IMG/VR virus record: IMGVR_UViG_3300023179_000039
Location: 1-64,000 of that record
Strand: one strand, 5' to 3'
DNA from: a virus
DNA length: 64,000 nucleotides
The notes beneath the pieces were generated by a model, which saw nothing but the letters and a program-made list of their open reading frames with translations, ran no database searches and had not been told where the DNA came from. Both the position numbers and the translations under genes were made by a program. Positions 31,666 through 41,200 of the stretch are shown piece after piece (position 1 is the first letter of the stretch; the number at the start of each line of letters is the position of its first letter).

Positions 31666-33473
31666 AATATATTTCATTCAATAAGATTAGTATTAAAAAT
31701 TTTCTATCTGTTGGTAACCAGCCTGTTGTTGTTGATTTTAAGAGAGGCATTCACATTATTACTGGAATTAATAAAGATAAAGAAGATAGGCGTAATGGTG
31801 TTGGTAAGTCGACTGTTGCTGATGCAATCTATTTTGCAGTATTTGGCGAAACGCTTAGAGATTTAAAGAAAGAAAATATTATTAACAATATTAATCGTAA
31901 GAATTGTGAAATTATTCTTGACGTTACCGTTAGTAATATGGATATAAAGGAAGATATTCAAATTATTAGAACCCTCGAGCCTTCTAAATGCTACATATAT
32001 GTTAATGGCGAGGATAAAACTCGCGATAGTATAAGCAATACTAACTCATTTATTGCATCAAAATTTAATAGTAATACTGAGGTATTTCAAAACTGTGTTA
32101 TTATGACCATAAACAACGTCATTCCGTTTATGGCAAAAAAGAAGCAAGAAAAGAGAAAATTTATTGAAGATATCTTTAACCTTGGTATTTTTGGTGATAT
32201 GTTAGATATACTGAAAAACGATATAAATGAGAATAAAAAAAGCTTTGATCTCGAAGTTACAAAGCATGATGAAATATCTAAAAGCATATTGTCTTTAGAA
32301 GCACAACAAAAGAAATTTGCTGAAGAAAGAGAGCGTAAGAAAGAAAAATACACCACTCGTCAAGAAAATAATATCAACGAAATAGACACAATTAGTAAGA
32401 AGTTAGCAAATTTTGTGCTACCTGATGTTGCAGAAATTAAGAAAGAAATTACTGAGCAAGAGACTAATAATACTAAAATAGATAAAAAGCTACAAGATGC
32501 GCGCCATTTAATTTCAGAAAACACCACACTTATTACACAAGCTAATAAAAAATTATCTTCTGTGGGCACAGATAAAGATGTATGTCCTACTTGTTTGCGT
32601 ACTATAGAGGAGAATGACCGAGATCATATTAAAAATGAAAAGAAAAAGATTAACAGTGAGATTGATAGTTGTGAGGACAAGATAACTAAATTTAAAGCAG
32701 AAGAAAAGCAATTCTTATCTCTCCAAGAGAAAGTAAAATCAAAAATGTTGAAGTTAAGAGATAATCTTAATTCTTACCAACATAAAGTGAAAGAAAGAAA
32801 TGATTTAGAAGCAAGACTTAATCAATTAAGAACGTGGCAAACTGAACTCGAGCAAGATTTAAAAGATCTTGAATCTGACCATAACACTTTTGATAATTCC
32901 ATTAAAGAACAAAAAACGAGACTCGATACGGTAAAGAAACAAATAGATATAATTAAGGAAAAATTAAACACCTTAGATGTAGTTAAATTTGTAGTTTCTG
33001 AGGAAGGCGTAAAGTCATATATTGTTAAAAAGATGCTTCAATTGTTTAATAGTAAACTTGCATATTATTTGAAAAAAATGGATGCAAACTGTGTATGTAC
33101 ATTTAATGAATATTTTGAAGAAGAAATTATTGATAGTAGAGGCAAGGTATGTTCGTATTTTAACTTTAGCGGAGCAGAGCGTAAGAATATTGATTTAGCT
33201 TGCTTATTTACATTTATGGATATTCGTAGATTGCAGGGTGATGTGACATTTAACTTTAGCATTTATGATGAGCTATTTGATTCTAGTTTAGATGAAAGAG
33301 GTGTAGAATTGGTTATCAACATATTACGAGAGCGTGTTGAGAAATATAATGAATGTATTATGGTTATAAGTCATAGAAAGGAAAGTATTAAAGCTGCAAC
33401 TGGCGATATTATATTCTTAGAAAAGTCTAACGGTATAACAAAGCGAGTTGATTATAAAGAATATAGCAGTTAA
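31662..33473 (+). CDS. 46: gp46 recombination ATPase subunit (Rad50/SbcC-like)
   Basis: ATPase arm of the gp46/47 end-resection complex. The ATG at 31662 overlaps the gp47 stop; a longer in-frame ORF from 31629 is less likely. Walker A is RRNGVGKSTVADAIYFAVFG near residue 45. Long coiled coils flank a zinc hook, VCPTCLRT (Cys about 308 and 311). The C-terminal ATPase half has NFSGAERKNIDLACLFTFMD (signature motif) and FSIYDELFDSSLDERG (Walker B/D-loop). The 603 residues compare with 560 in T4. Confidence 0.95.
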   Translation: MKYISFNKISIKNFLSVGNQPVVVDFKRGIHIITGINKDKEDRRNGVGKSTVADAIYFAVFGETLRDLKKENIINNINRKNCEIILDVTVSNMDIKEDIQIIRTLEPSKCYIYVNGEDKTRDSISNTNSFIASKFNSNTEVFQNCVIMTINNVIPFMAKKKQEKRKFIEDIFNLGIFGDMLDILKNDINENKKSFDLEVTKHDEISKSILSLEAQQKKFAEERERKKEKYTTRQENNINEIDTISKKLANFVLPDVAEIKKEITEQETNNTKIDKKLQDARHLISENTTLITQANKKLSSVGTDKDVCPTCLRTIEENDRDHIKNEKKKINSEIDSCEDKITKFKAEEKQFLSLQEKVKSKMLKLRDNLNSYQHKVKERNDLEARLNQLRTWQTELEQDLKDLESDHNTFDNSIKEQKTRLDTVKKQIDIIKEKLNTLDVVKFVVSEEGVKSYIVKKMLQLFNSKLAYYLKKMDANCVCTFNEYFEEEIIDSRGKVCSYFNFSGAERKNIDLACLFTFMDIRRLQGDVTFNFSIYDELFDSSLDERGVELVINILRERVEKYNECIMVISHRKESIKAATGDIIFLEKSNGITKRVDYKEYSS

Positions 33474-33486
33474 TATTATATCATCT

Positions 33487-34704
33487 ATGCATGGTTCGCC
33501 CTTCGTCTCTCCGTTTACTTCACCCTTTGTATCTCCTTTTGCTTCACCGTTTGCCTCCCAGCAATCACCACAGCCGGAGATACCCCGTCCGCCGGAAATG
33601 GATCTTCAGCGTGTAATGAACTATTATGCAGATTATAGTGGCTGTGGATTCTGGAGAATGATTTGGCCTGAGCATGTGCTCAATGCACATCAAAAACTTA
33701 TAGTTCATGGTAGTACTGTTATGTGCTTTGATCCAAATTATTATAGAGGTACAAAAACAATTCGAATTCAAAGACAAGCAACATCCAGTCAGCTTAAATT
33801 TGTTCAGTTTCTTAAGGAGTTGAGTAAGAAAGTAGGTTTTCGTTTAGTATATGAAATTGATGATTTAGTGTTTAGTGAAGATATTCCTGAATACAATAAA
33901 TTTAAGCCAGCATTTACAGATCCAGAGATTAGAAAAACCGCTCAATCGATTATGGAGCTGTGTGATGAAATTACCGTAACATGTGATTTCATGAAAGAGT
34001 ATTATCTAGGCAAAACGAAAAACCAAAACATTACAGTTATACCTAATTATCCGCCTAAGTTTTGGATGGGTCATTTTTATGATGAAAAGCGCATTTCATC
34101 AAATTATGATGAATTTGAGAAGAGACCTAGAATTTTATATGCAGGTTCCGGTGCACACTTTGATGTAGATAATAGGGTAAATCAACATGATGACTTCCAT
34201 CATATCGTCGATACTATTATTAAAACGAGACACAAGTATAGGTGGGTCTTTTTAGGTGCATTTCCAATTCCATTGAAGCCGTATATTCAAAACGGTGATC
34301 TCGAATTTCATTCTTGGCAACAACTTTATAGTTACCCAGAAAAGATTTATAATTTAAAGGTTAATATGATGGTTGCGCCATTACAAAACAACACTTTTAA
34401 TAAAGCTAAGAGCGATTTAAAATATATAGAAGCCTGTTGCTATGGCTTGCCCATTGCTTGTCAAGACTTAGTAACATATAGTAATGCACCTATAAAGTTT
34501 AATACTGGTGAAGAGATGGTAGGGTGTATTGACGATGCTTTATCTAAGAAGGGAAAATATATGAATATGTGTGCTAAATTTAGAAAAGTTGCAGAAGATA
34601 GATGGCTGGAAAACGAAAATAACTTGCAAAAGTATGTAGAACTGTATACACTACCTTATGGGCATAAAGACAGAAAGCTTTTAAATTCTGTAAACAGTCT
34701 ATGA
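33487..34704 (+). CDS. GT-B glycosyltransferase with N-terminal SPF repeat
   Basis: A 405-residue GT4-type enzyme common in marine T4-like phages. The ATG at 33487 is chosen because earlier in-frame codons overlap gene 46. Residues 3-22 are five 4-residue units (SPFV/SPFT/SPFA), encoded by near-perfect 12-bp DNA repeats, an unusual start for this family. The core follows: GFRLVYEIDDLVFSEDIPEY with an acidic loop, EITVTCDFMKEYYLG, RPRILYAGSGAHFDVDNRVN at the second-domain start, and the donor site SDLKYIEACCYGLPIACQDL with its Glu. Acceptor unknown. Confidence 0.85.
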   Translation: MHGSPFVSPFTSPFVSPFASPFASQQSPQPEIPRPPEMDLQRVMNYYADYSGCGFWRMIWPEHVLNAHQKLIVHGSTVMCFDPNYYRGTKTIRIQRQATSSQLKFVQFLKELSKKVGFRLVYEIDDLVFSEDIPEYNKFKPAFTDPEIRKTAQSIMELCDEITVTCDFMKEYYLGKTKNQNITVIPNYPPKFWMGHFYDEKRISSNYDEFEKRPRILYAGSGAHFDVDNRVNQHDDFHHIVDTIIKTRHKYRWVFLGAFPIPLKPYIQNGDLEFHSWQQLYSYPEKIYNLKVNMMVAPLQNNTFNKAKSDLKYIEACCYGLPIACQDLVTYSNAPIKFNTGEEMVGCIDDALSKKGKYMNMCAKFRKVAEDRWLENENNLQKYVELYTLPYGHKDRKLLNSVNSL

Positions 34705-34880
34705 GAAAGTTATCTAGAAAAGAAATTAAAAAATTAGAAGAGGAAGGGCGTTTAAGAGATTTAGTTGAAATCTGGGTTGACCGCCACAATCATAAGCTTG
34801 AATTATTACGCACACTTACAAGCTTTATTGCCGCAGCATGCTCTTCTGTTGTTTTGTTAAAATTATTTCACTTGATTTGA
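34701..34880 (+). CDS. Small membrane protein, 59 aa
   Basis: ATG at 34701 overlaps the stop of the glycosyltransferase gene (ATGA). The product is MRKLSRKEIKKLEEEGRLRD, then LVEIWVDRHNHKLELLRTL, and ends with a hydrophobic segment TSFIAAACSSVVLLKLFHLI. This gives a charged N-terminal helix and a single C-terminal membrane anchor. Function unknown. It fills the gap before the DNA polymerase promoter. Confidence 0.6.
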   Translation: MRKLSRKEIKKLEEEGRLRDLVEIWVDRHNHKLELLRTLTSFIAAACSSVVLLKLFHLI

Positions 34881-34905
34881 CAAGTATTTAAGTTATAATT
34901 TTTAA
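34872..34905 (+). promoter_or_regulatory. Sigma70-type promoter, gene 43
   Basis: TTGATT (34872-34877), 16 nt, TATAAT (34894-34899), then 6 nt to the GTG of the DNA polymerase gene. Confidence 0.75.
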
Positions 34906-37497
34906 GTGTATCGTAACGTAGCATATCTTCCAAAAGATCAATTAATGCGACTATTCACTTGGGATAGTGATGGTAAGCGTGTAGCTGTCGACACTACCTA
35001 CGAACCGTACATATATTTGGAAACTAATAATCATCCGGATAGTAATAGTATTTTTAATACAAAGTTAAAAAAGAAAAGGTTTAAAAACCAAGCTGAGCGC
35101 TCACGTTATCTTAAGGATAATAAAGTCACGCGCGTCTTTGAAAACTTAAATATACAACAACAGTTTCTTATTGATAACTTTTGGGAGCTTAACGAGAAGG
35201 ATGAATTCACTAAACATCCTATACGCGTGCTTTTTATAGATATCGAGACATATAGCCCGGATGAATTTCCACAAGTAGATAATCCCAACCATCCAATTAA
35301 TGTTATAACCGTTTATGATACATTAAGGAAGCAGTTTATAACATGGGGGTTAAAAGCTTTTCATAAGAATATTAATAACGGTATATATATCTATTGTAAG
35401 ACAGAAAAAGATTTGTTATCAAAATTTATAAATTTCTTTGCATCTGATTATCCAGATATTTTATCTGGATGGAATAGTGAATTTTTTGACGTACCTTATA
35501 TTATTAACCGTATTACACGTATCTTAGGTGAAGATGAAACGAAACGGCTTTCACCGGTAGGCTATATTCGTCCTATTGTGTTTAAGGGTAAGTTTGGAAG
35601 AGAGCAGGTACACTGGCATATAGAGGGCGTATCTTGCGTTGATTATCTAGATATCTACAAAAGATTTTGCCCCACATTGCGTGAATCATATAAGTTAGAT
35701 GCTATCGGCGAACTTGAGCTTGGTGAAAATAAGATAGATTACGGTGATACTAATCTAGCAAGTCTTGCTGATGATAATTGGGAATTATTTATCGAATATA
35801 ATATTCAAGACGTAAACCTTCTTGTACGCCTAGAAGAAAAGCTACAATACTTGAAGCTATTGAAAATGATTGCATATGCCGGGCTAACAACGTTTGAAGG
35901 CGCGCTTGGCTCTTTGTCCGTTATTACAGGGCTTTGTGCTATCAGAGCACGTGGTCGTAATCAAAGAATCCCCACATTTGTTAAAACCGTTACCAACGAT
36001 GAGCAGAATGCTGGGGCTTATGTGGGTGAGCCTCTTAAAGGGTTTCAAGAAAATATAGTATCATTTGATGCAAACAGCCTATATCCAAACGTAATGATTA
36101 CTTTAAATTTATCTCCAGAAACTAAGGTAGGTGTAATTACAGAAAAAACAGATAAAGAAATTACTATTCATCATGTTAACGGTCAAGAGTTTAAACTTTC
36201 GGTAAACAGTTTTGTTGAGTTTATAAAGAAAGAGAAGATAGCTATATCAAAAGCTAAAGTATTATTCACACAAAAAGAAAAAGGTATTATACCTGAAACT
36301 GTTGATCATTTTTATAAAAAGAGAGTAGAAATTAAAAGACAACTTAAACTTCTAAAGAAGAAACTAGTAAGTCTAGACATTAAATCAGAAGAATATACAA
36401 CACTAAGCCAACAAGTTGATAATTTAAATATTTTACAACATACAATTAAGATTTTAATTAATACAATCTATGGCTACTTCGGTAATAAGCATAGCCCTCT
36501 TGGCGACGACGAACTAGCAGAGTCAATTACACTGACCGGTCAAGCCGTGATTAAGGAATCTAACAGGTTACTAGAAGAATATGTAAAACAAAAAACAGGA
36601 ATGACAGATAAAGATCTTTTAGAAGATACGCCTATTATATACAACGATACAGACAGTTCCTATATTTCTATAAAACATATTGTTAAGAAAACAGGATTAA
36701 AAATGTTCGATAATAAAGGTAAAATTACTCCAGAATACTACAAAGAAGTGCAAAACATAGAAGATTATCTCAATAAAAATATTATTGTTTGGGGCCAGAC
36801 AGCTTTAGGTTCAACAGATTGCCGGCTAAATTTTAAGAGAGAAGCGATCGCAGATACCGGTATCTTTCTTCAAAAAAAGCGATATGTTCTACATGTTCTC
36901 GATGAAGAAGGTATTCCGTGCGATAAATTTAAGTATACAGGTGTTGAGGTTGTACGCACAACTATGCCAGCGCCTATCAAGCCTTATGTAAAGAAGATTA
37001 TTGAAACAATGCTTCTCACAAGAGATTTGGGGGAAACAAATAAAATCTTTAACGAAACATATGATATTTTTAAAGGGTTAGATGTGGAGGACATTGCCTT
37101 TGTTATGGGAGTTAAGGGATATGAAAAATATGCTTCAATGTGTGACGGATTTAAAACTGCCAAGCATATGCCTATTCACGTCAAAGCAGGATATTTTTAC
37201 AATCTGCTCCTAGACAGATTTAACACTGGTAAAAAATACGAAAAAATATCCTCTGGAGATAAGGTAAGATACTTTTATGCTAAACAACCAAATAAATTCG
37301 GCATATCGACAATAGGTTACAAATATAGTTATCCCAAAGAATTTAGAGAAGTTTTTGAGCCTGATCACGAATTAATGTTTGAGAAGATTATCTTTTCAGT
37401 TATTGAAAGGTTTTACGAGGCCGTGAATTGGAAATTATTATCTCCTGGCTGCCAAGTACAGACAGATTTATTTGATTTATTAAGTGTTGATAGTTGA
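34906..37497 (+). CDS. 43: Family B DNA polymerase gp43
   Basis: Replicative polymerase with 3'-5' exonuclease (863 residues; T4 898). Exo I is VLFIDIETYSPDEFP (Asp/Glu near residue 112). Polymerase motif A is VSFDANSLYPNVM near residue 386; motif B is in KILINTIYGYFGN; motif C is IYNDTDSSYIS near residues 579-586. The C-terminus QTDLFDLLSVDS fits a sliding-clamp binding peptide for gp45. GTG start fixed by the early promoter 6 nt upstream. No intein or intron was found in it. Confidence 0.98.
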   Translation: MYRNVAYLPKDQLMRLFTWDSDGKRVAVDTTYEPYIYLETNNHPDSNSIFNTKLKKKRFKNQAERSRYLKDNKVTRVFENLNIQQQFLIDNFWELNEKDEFTKHPIRVLFIDIETYSPDEFPQVDNPNHPINVITVYDTLRKQFITWGLKAFHKNINNGIYIYCKTEKDLLSKFINFFASDYPDILSGWNSEFFDVPYIINRITRILGEDETKRLSPVGYIRPIVFKGKFGREQVHWHIEGVSCVDYLDIYKRFCPTLRESYKLDAIGELELGENKIDYGDTNLASLADDNWELFIEYNIQDVNLLVRLEEKLQYLKLLKMIAYAGLTTFEGALGSLSVITGLCAIRARGRNQRIPTFVKTVTNDEQNAGAYVGEPLKGFQENIVSFDANSLYPNVMITLNLSPETKVGVITEKTDKEITIHHVNGQEFKLSVNSFVEFIKKEKIAISKAKVLFTQKEKGIIPETVDHFYKKRVEIKRQLKLLKKKLVSLDIKSEEYTTLSQQVDNLNILQHTIKILINTIYGYFGNKHSPLGDDELAESITLTGQAVIKESNRLLEEYVKQKTGMTDKDLLEDTPIIYNDTDSSYISIKHIVKKTGLKMFDNKGKITPEYYKEVQNIEDYLNKNIIVWGQTALGSTDCRLNFKREAIADTGIFLQKKRYVLHVLDEEGIPCDKFKYTGVEVVRTTMPAPIKPYVKKIIETMLLTRDLGETNKIFNETYDIFKGLDVEDIAFVMGVKGYEKYASMCDGFKTAKHMPIHVKAGYFYNLLLDRFNTGKKYEKISSGDKVRYFYAKQPNKFGISTIGYKYSYPKEFREVFEPDHELMFEKIIFSVIERFYEAVNWKLLSPGCQVQTDLFDLLSVDS

Positions 37498-37527
37498 TTT
37501 ATTCTTATAATATTATAATATAACTAC
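37494..37527 (+). promoter_or_regulatory. Sigma70-type promoter, 117-aa gene
   Basis: TTGATT (37494-37499), 16 nt, TAATAT (37516-37521), then 6 nt to the ATG at 37528. Confidence 0.65.
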
Positions 37528-37881
37528 ATGAGCGAACAAAATCTTATTACATTTATTGACCATATTGGTAGAACAATTCTTGCAACTTTAGTTGAGCAGG
37601 ACAAGACAACACTTACCGTGAAGAACCCTGCTATTATTCATGTACAGCCCACACAGCAAGGTCAACTAAATGTACAGACAATCCCGCTTTTCTTTAGAGA
37701 GTTTATCGGTGAAAAGTCGAAAGCCAATGGAACGACTTGGAAGTTTAATCTTAATACTGTTGTTCTTGGGCTGGATATTGATAATGACCCGAGACTAGTT
37801 GAGCAGTACAATAGGCTTTTCTTGCCCCCGGCTCCGGCTCCTGAGTCAACCGCTCCCGTAATTAAGTTGTTTGACGAGTAA
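37528..37881 (+). CDS. Small Sm/SH3-barrel-like protein between genes 43 and uvsX, 117 aa
   Basis: I recognise the type from marine T4-like phages, where it also lies between gene 43 and uvsX; its function is not known to me. LITFIDHIGRTILATLVEQD, TTLTVKNPAIIHVQPTQ and QTIPLFFREFIGEKS suggest a small beta-barrel similar to Sm/Hfq folds, but this is a visual impression. The acidic C-terminus KLFDE and Pro/Ala linker come after. It has its own early promoter. Confidence 0.65.
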   Translation: MSEQNLITFIDHIGRTILATLVEQDKTTLTVKNPAIIHVQPTQQGQLNVQTIPLFFREFIGEKSKANGTTWKFNLNTVVLGLDIDNDPRLVEQYNRLFLPPAPAPESTAPVIKLFDE

Positions 37882-37889
37882 TTTTTTAC

Positions 37890-37923
37890 TTGTAATTTCA
37901 TCTAGTTCATTTATACTAGACCT
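37890..37923 (+). promoter_or_regulatory. Sigma70-type promoter, uvsX
   Basis: TTGTAA (37890-37895), 16 nt, TATACT (37912-37917), then 6 nt to the uvsX ATG. Confidence 0.7.
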
Positions 37924-39042
37924 ATGAGTAAAGACCTTAGTAAGATATTTGCATCGTTAGACAAGCTAAACAGTGAAGCCTCGTTTTTAAACGAAAACGC
38001 TTTAAGTAAAGTAGATGAATGGTTTGATACTGGCTGCTATGCTCTCAATGCCATATTGGGTGGCAGCTGTCGTGGTGGCGGTGTCCCTAAGGGAAGAATT
38101 ACCGGCTTCTCTGGCCCTAGTCAGACAGGCAAGACTTTTATTGTTAACAAGATTCTTGCAACGGCGCAAAAGAAAGGCATCACGCCAGTTATTTTTGATA
38201 CAGAGATCGCTATCGACGAGAATAGTACAAAAGGTGTAGGTCTTGACCCCGAAAATGTAAAATATGTACCGGTAGATACAATTGATCAGTGCCGTAATCA
38301 GATCAGTGCATTACTTGATAGTATTATCGAAAACAATGCTAAAGGTAAGTTTATTATTAGTATTGACAGTTTAGGTAATCTTGCTTCACAGAAAGAGCTG
38401 GATGACGTAGCTAAGGATAAATCTGCTGCAGATATGGGTCTTCGTGCAAAGTCTTTAAAGAGTATGTTTCGTACTTTAACTTTTAAAGCTGCTAAGGCTG
38501 GTGTTACAATTCTGTTTACTAATCATACTTACGATGACCCGGCTGCAATGTTCCCTAGTCTTGTAAAGAATCAAGCCGGTGGCTCAGGACCTGTATATAT
38601 GGCTAGTATTCTTGTACAGCTTGCCAAGCGTCATGAGAAGGAAGGCGAAGGCGATTCAATGGATACAGAAGATAAAAAGCTTGCTGAAGCAAACAAATAC
38701 AGCGGTACAACACTTCGTGCATTAACTGTAAAGAATCGCTTTCTACCACCGTTTTTAGAGACAGAAATGTATCTTTCCTTTAAGACTGGATTGAACAAGT
38801 ATAGCGGTTTGCTTGGTATGGCTGCAGTGAGAGGTATCGTTGAACAAAATGGTGCAACCTATACTGTAGGTGTTACCAGTGGTAAGTATAAGAAGGGCGA
38901 TAAACTAGGATATGCAAAGACATTTGCAAAAGATCCCGCTTTCTACGAGGAATTCATTATCCCTGAACTCGACAAGCGCTTGGCTGAAGAATACAAGTAT
39001 AACGTAAATGAAGCGCAAGGCGAAGAAGAACCTCACGAGTAA
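37924..39042 (+). CDS. uvsX: UvsX RecA-like recombinase
   Basis: Strand-exchange protein of T4-type recombination (372 residues; T4 391). Walker A is GFSGPSQTGKTFIVNK near residue 65; KFIISIDSLGNLASQKEL holds Walker B; TILFTNHTYDDPAAMFPSL and VKNQAGGSGPVYMASIL follow as in UvsX. The C-terminus is acidic (GEEEPHE). Codons use more C/G at third positions than small neighbours, suggesting strong expression. Its 3' end overlaps queC by 35 nt. Confidence 0.97.
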   Translation: MSKDLSKIFASLDKLNSEASFLNENALSKVDEWFDTGCYALNAILGGSCRGGGVPKGRITGFSGPSQTGKTFIVNKILATAQKKGITPVIFDTEIAIDENSTKGVGLDPENVKYVPVDTIDQCRNQISALLDSIIENNAKGKFIISIDSLGNLASQKELDDVAKDKSAADMGLRAKSLKSMFRTLTFKAAKAGVTILFTNHTYDDPAAMFPSLVKNQAGGSGPVYMASILVQLAKRHEKEGEGDSMDTEDKKLAEANKYSGTTLRALTVKNRFLPPFLETEMYLSFKTGLNKYSGLLGMAAVRGIVEQNGATYTVGVTSGKYKKGDKLGYAKTFAKDPAFYEEFIIPELDKRLAEEYKYNVNEAQGEEEPHE

Positions 39043-39748
39043 AGCTGTAGTCCCCATTTCCGGAGGAATGGACAGTACTGTCCTACTACATTTAGCTGCT
39101 AGTAGGTATGATAAGATAATCACGGTTAACTATGATTACGGGCAGAAGCACCGTGATAAAGAAATAAATTGCGCTTCATTTCAGATTGAATCGGTTGATA
39201 TGCCGGTTGACAGTTTACACATAAAATTACCGTTTTTTAAGGATATATGTCAGGTTTCTTCACTTCTTAATAACAAGGTTGCAGTTGCTAAAGCCAAGGA
39301 TGTAATGGGCGATCCGCAGACGGTTAACTATGTTCCCTACCGTAACTTGATGTTACTTAGCATTTCACTAGCTATCGCTGAAAACTACGGTGCTAGCACG
39401 GTTTTTCATGGTGCAGCACAAGCCGATAGTGTTGCAGGATTCTGGGATGGAAGCGAGGAGTTTCTTGATCAAATTAATAAAGTATCAGCTCTTAACAGAA
39501 GAAACAAAATTGTTGTACAGGCGCCATTAATTGACAAATCTAAAGAAGAAATCATAAAATTAGGTGTAAAGCTTGGTGTAAATTTTAGCCAGACATGGAC
39601 TTGTTATGAGGGAGAAGAACAGGCCTGCGGTGAATGTACTGCGTGCTCTTTAAGAATAAAAGGCTTTATAGATGCAGGTTATGTAGACCCGTTAAACTAT
39701 AAAATCTCAATACCTTGGGAAAAATATAAGTGTAAAGAAATAATTTAA
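39008..39748 (+). CDS. queC: 7-cyano-7-deazaguanine synthase QueC
   Basis: Turns 7-carboxy-7-deazaguanine into preQ0 using ATP and ammonia. KAVVPISGGMDSTVLLHLAA has the PP-loop SGGMDST near residues 18-24. YVPYRNLMLLSISLAIAENY and FHGAAQADSVAGFWDGSEEF are QueC signatures. The C-terminal Zn knuckle is TCYEGEEQACGECTACSLR. Starts inside the end of uvsX, 35 nt before its stop, so it is probably coupled to uvsX. Completes the folE-queD-queE-queC set. Confidence 0.96.
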   Translation: MKRKAKKNLTSKAVVPISGGMDSTVLLHLAASRYDKIITVNYDYGQKHRDKEINCASFQIESVDMPVDSLHIKLPFFKDICQVSSLLNNKVAVAKAKDVMGDPQTVNYVPYRNLMLLSISLAIAENYGASTVFHGAAQADSVAGFWDGSEEFLDQINKVSALNRRNKIVVQAPLIDKSKEEIIKLGVKLGVNFSQTWTCYEGEEQACGECTACSLRIKGFIDAGYVDPLNYKISIPWEKYKCKEII

Positions 39749-40284
39749 CCTATCCGGTAAAATACAGCTCCGCTGTTTCTTTCATCAGCATCCCAAAAAG
39801 GATAAGAAGTAGGAGCTGTTATATCCATGTAATCACCTGCAGCGAGATCAAAAATGTAAAAACCAGTAACTTGCCAGTAGGGTTGAGATGATCCACCTGC
39901 GTAAGGTTTCAACGGAAAATCTACTCCATTTTTTCTATAAAAAAATTGAGCATAAATATTATTAGCTTTTGAAATCATAAAAACACCAAAATAATATCTT
40001 CCAGCTACTGGAGCAGTAAACCTACCATTGGTGTTATTATACAAATTATTATCATTAATATCTGCAATATCCCAAATCACTACGTAATCAGTATTATTAC
40101 CTACATATTTTGAAATACGTCTTACAGAAGCCATAGGCATGTAAGGCTTGTTAATAATACTTGAATAAGCCACAGGTAAAGAAGAAATTTGCGCTGCATT
40201 TGTAGAGTTGTTTTGACTGTAAGGCAACAAAGCACTACCAGCAGGCGTTCCTTGAGTTAACTGAGAAATCGTAACATCAGCCAT
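39745..40284 (-). CDS. Fibre protein with C1q/TNF-like C-terminal domain, 179 aa
   Basis: The N-terminal 35 residues (VTISQLTQGTPAGSALLPYS, then AAQISSLPVAYS) are the short attachment region typical of small T4-like marine phage fibres. Residues about 55-179 look like a C1q/TNF-like jelly roll: GRFTAPVAGRYYFGVFMISK, AQFFYRKNGVDFPLKPYAG, GFYIFDLAAGDYMDITAP and a final AVFYRIG match the family's strand pattern. Such trimers often bind receptors. AAGGAT, 6 nt before the ATG, serves as a Shine-Dalgarno site; no late octamer is placed for it. Confidence 0.75.
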   Translation of the reverse strand: MADVTISQLTQGTPAGSALLPYSQNNSTNAAQISSLPVAYSSIINKPYMPMASVRRISKYVGNNTDYVVIWDIADINDNNLYNNTNGRFTAPVAGRYYFGVFMISKANNIYAQFFYRKNGVDFPLKPYAGGSSQPYWQVTGFYIFDLAAGDYMDITAPTSYPFWDADERNSGAVFYRIG

Positions 40285-40293
40285 ATTTTATCC

Positions 40294-41193
40294 TTAGACA
40301 GTACTATATTTATCAAATTCATCCATTGGCCCGCTTCTACCAACATAGCCTAAATCTCTTGCAACAGATGTAGGTTCATCGGCTTCTGGATATTCATCTA
40401 TAGTTTCTACTTCTCCGGAGCCTTCACCTTCTTTTGCTTTTTCAGAAGCCGGTGAATAGCTGTTTTTATACTTCAACGAGTCAATAAAGTCTTGAACCAT
40501 CTCTTTGTCGTTTGCCATTTTTTCATCATATGCGCGCACAATAGCATCAACTACTTCTTTTCTTAGCTCAGGTGAATCATAAAGATCACCCTTTGCAACA
40601 GTAATTTCATCAGGAAGCTCTGCAAAAATAGGCATCCACTCTTTAATGAACCTTACATCATTTTTTACAAAAGAATTAGCAGCAGGTGTAGCAGGCGCAG
40701 TACTTGGTGTACCAGGAGCCACGACTTTCTTACCTTCAACGCCAGCTGTTACAGCTTGTTTAACTTGAGCAGGGCTAGCAGCAGCACCACCTTCAACATC
40801 AACACGTAAAACATTTAAAAGATTGTCGACAACACGAGCTGTGTATTTAGCTTCTGTACCACCTATTTTAAGCTCGTTCTTTATTAAATTTTCTAAATCA
40901 GTTCTAAACTTCATTTTAGAACCCGGGTAGTAAAGCTTATATTCTTTACCATCGATAGTATGAATAGCAGGTTTAAATAGCTTTGTTTGAATAACTTGCA
41001 GTAAACGGTTAGCAATTTCAGCTTTTGATTTGCCTTCTTTTGCTGCAGTTTTACCTATTCCATAACCTTTGCCAGGTGCTTTTTCAATATCACCAGTATA
41101 ACCTAAATCATCAGCATATATAGGCGCTTCACTAACTACCTGTTTTTTCTTTGAAATATATGCTTCGTATATAAATTGTACATCTTTGTTCAT
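40294..41193 (-). CDS. Late protein with capsid-targeting-like N-terminus, 299 aa
   Basis: N-terminus MNKDVQFIYEAYISKKKQ offers I-Y-E|AY, and further on VVSEAPIYAD offers a second possible site before AP. Around residue 25, DDLGYTGDIEKAPGKGYGIG follows, and a sister phrase DLGYVGRSGPMDEFDKYS closes the protein. The middle is helical with an Ala/Pro/Thr linker (about 150-175) and then a charged helical part (DEITVAKGDLYDSPELRKEV). An octamer AATAAATA ends 7 nt before the ATG. Probably head-interior or other virion protein. Confidence 0.65.
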   Translation of the reverse strand: MNKDVQFIYEAYISKKKQVVSEAPIYADDLGYTGDIEKAPGKGYGIGKTAAKEGKSKAEIANRLLQVIQTKLFKPAIHTIDGKEYKLYYPGSKMKFRTDLENLIKNELKIGGTEAKYTARVVDNLLNVLRVDVEGGAAASPAQVKQAVTAGVEGKKVVAPGTPSTAPATPAANSFVKNDVRFIKEWMPIFAELPDEITVAKGDLYDSPELRKEVVDAIVRAYDEKMANDKEMVQDFIDSLKYKNSYSPASEKAKEGEGSGEVETIDEYPEADEPTSVARDLGYVGRSGPMDEFDKYSTV

Positions 41194-41200
41194 CTTGAAT

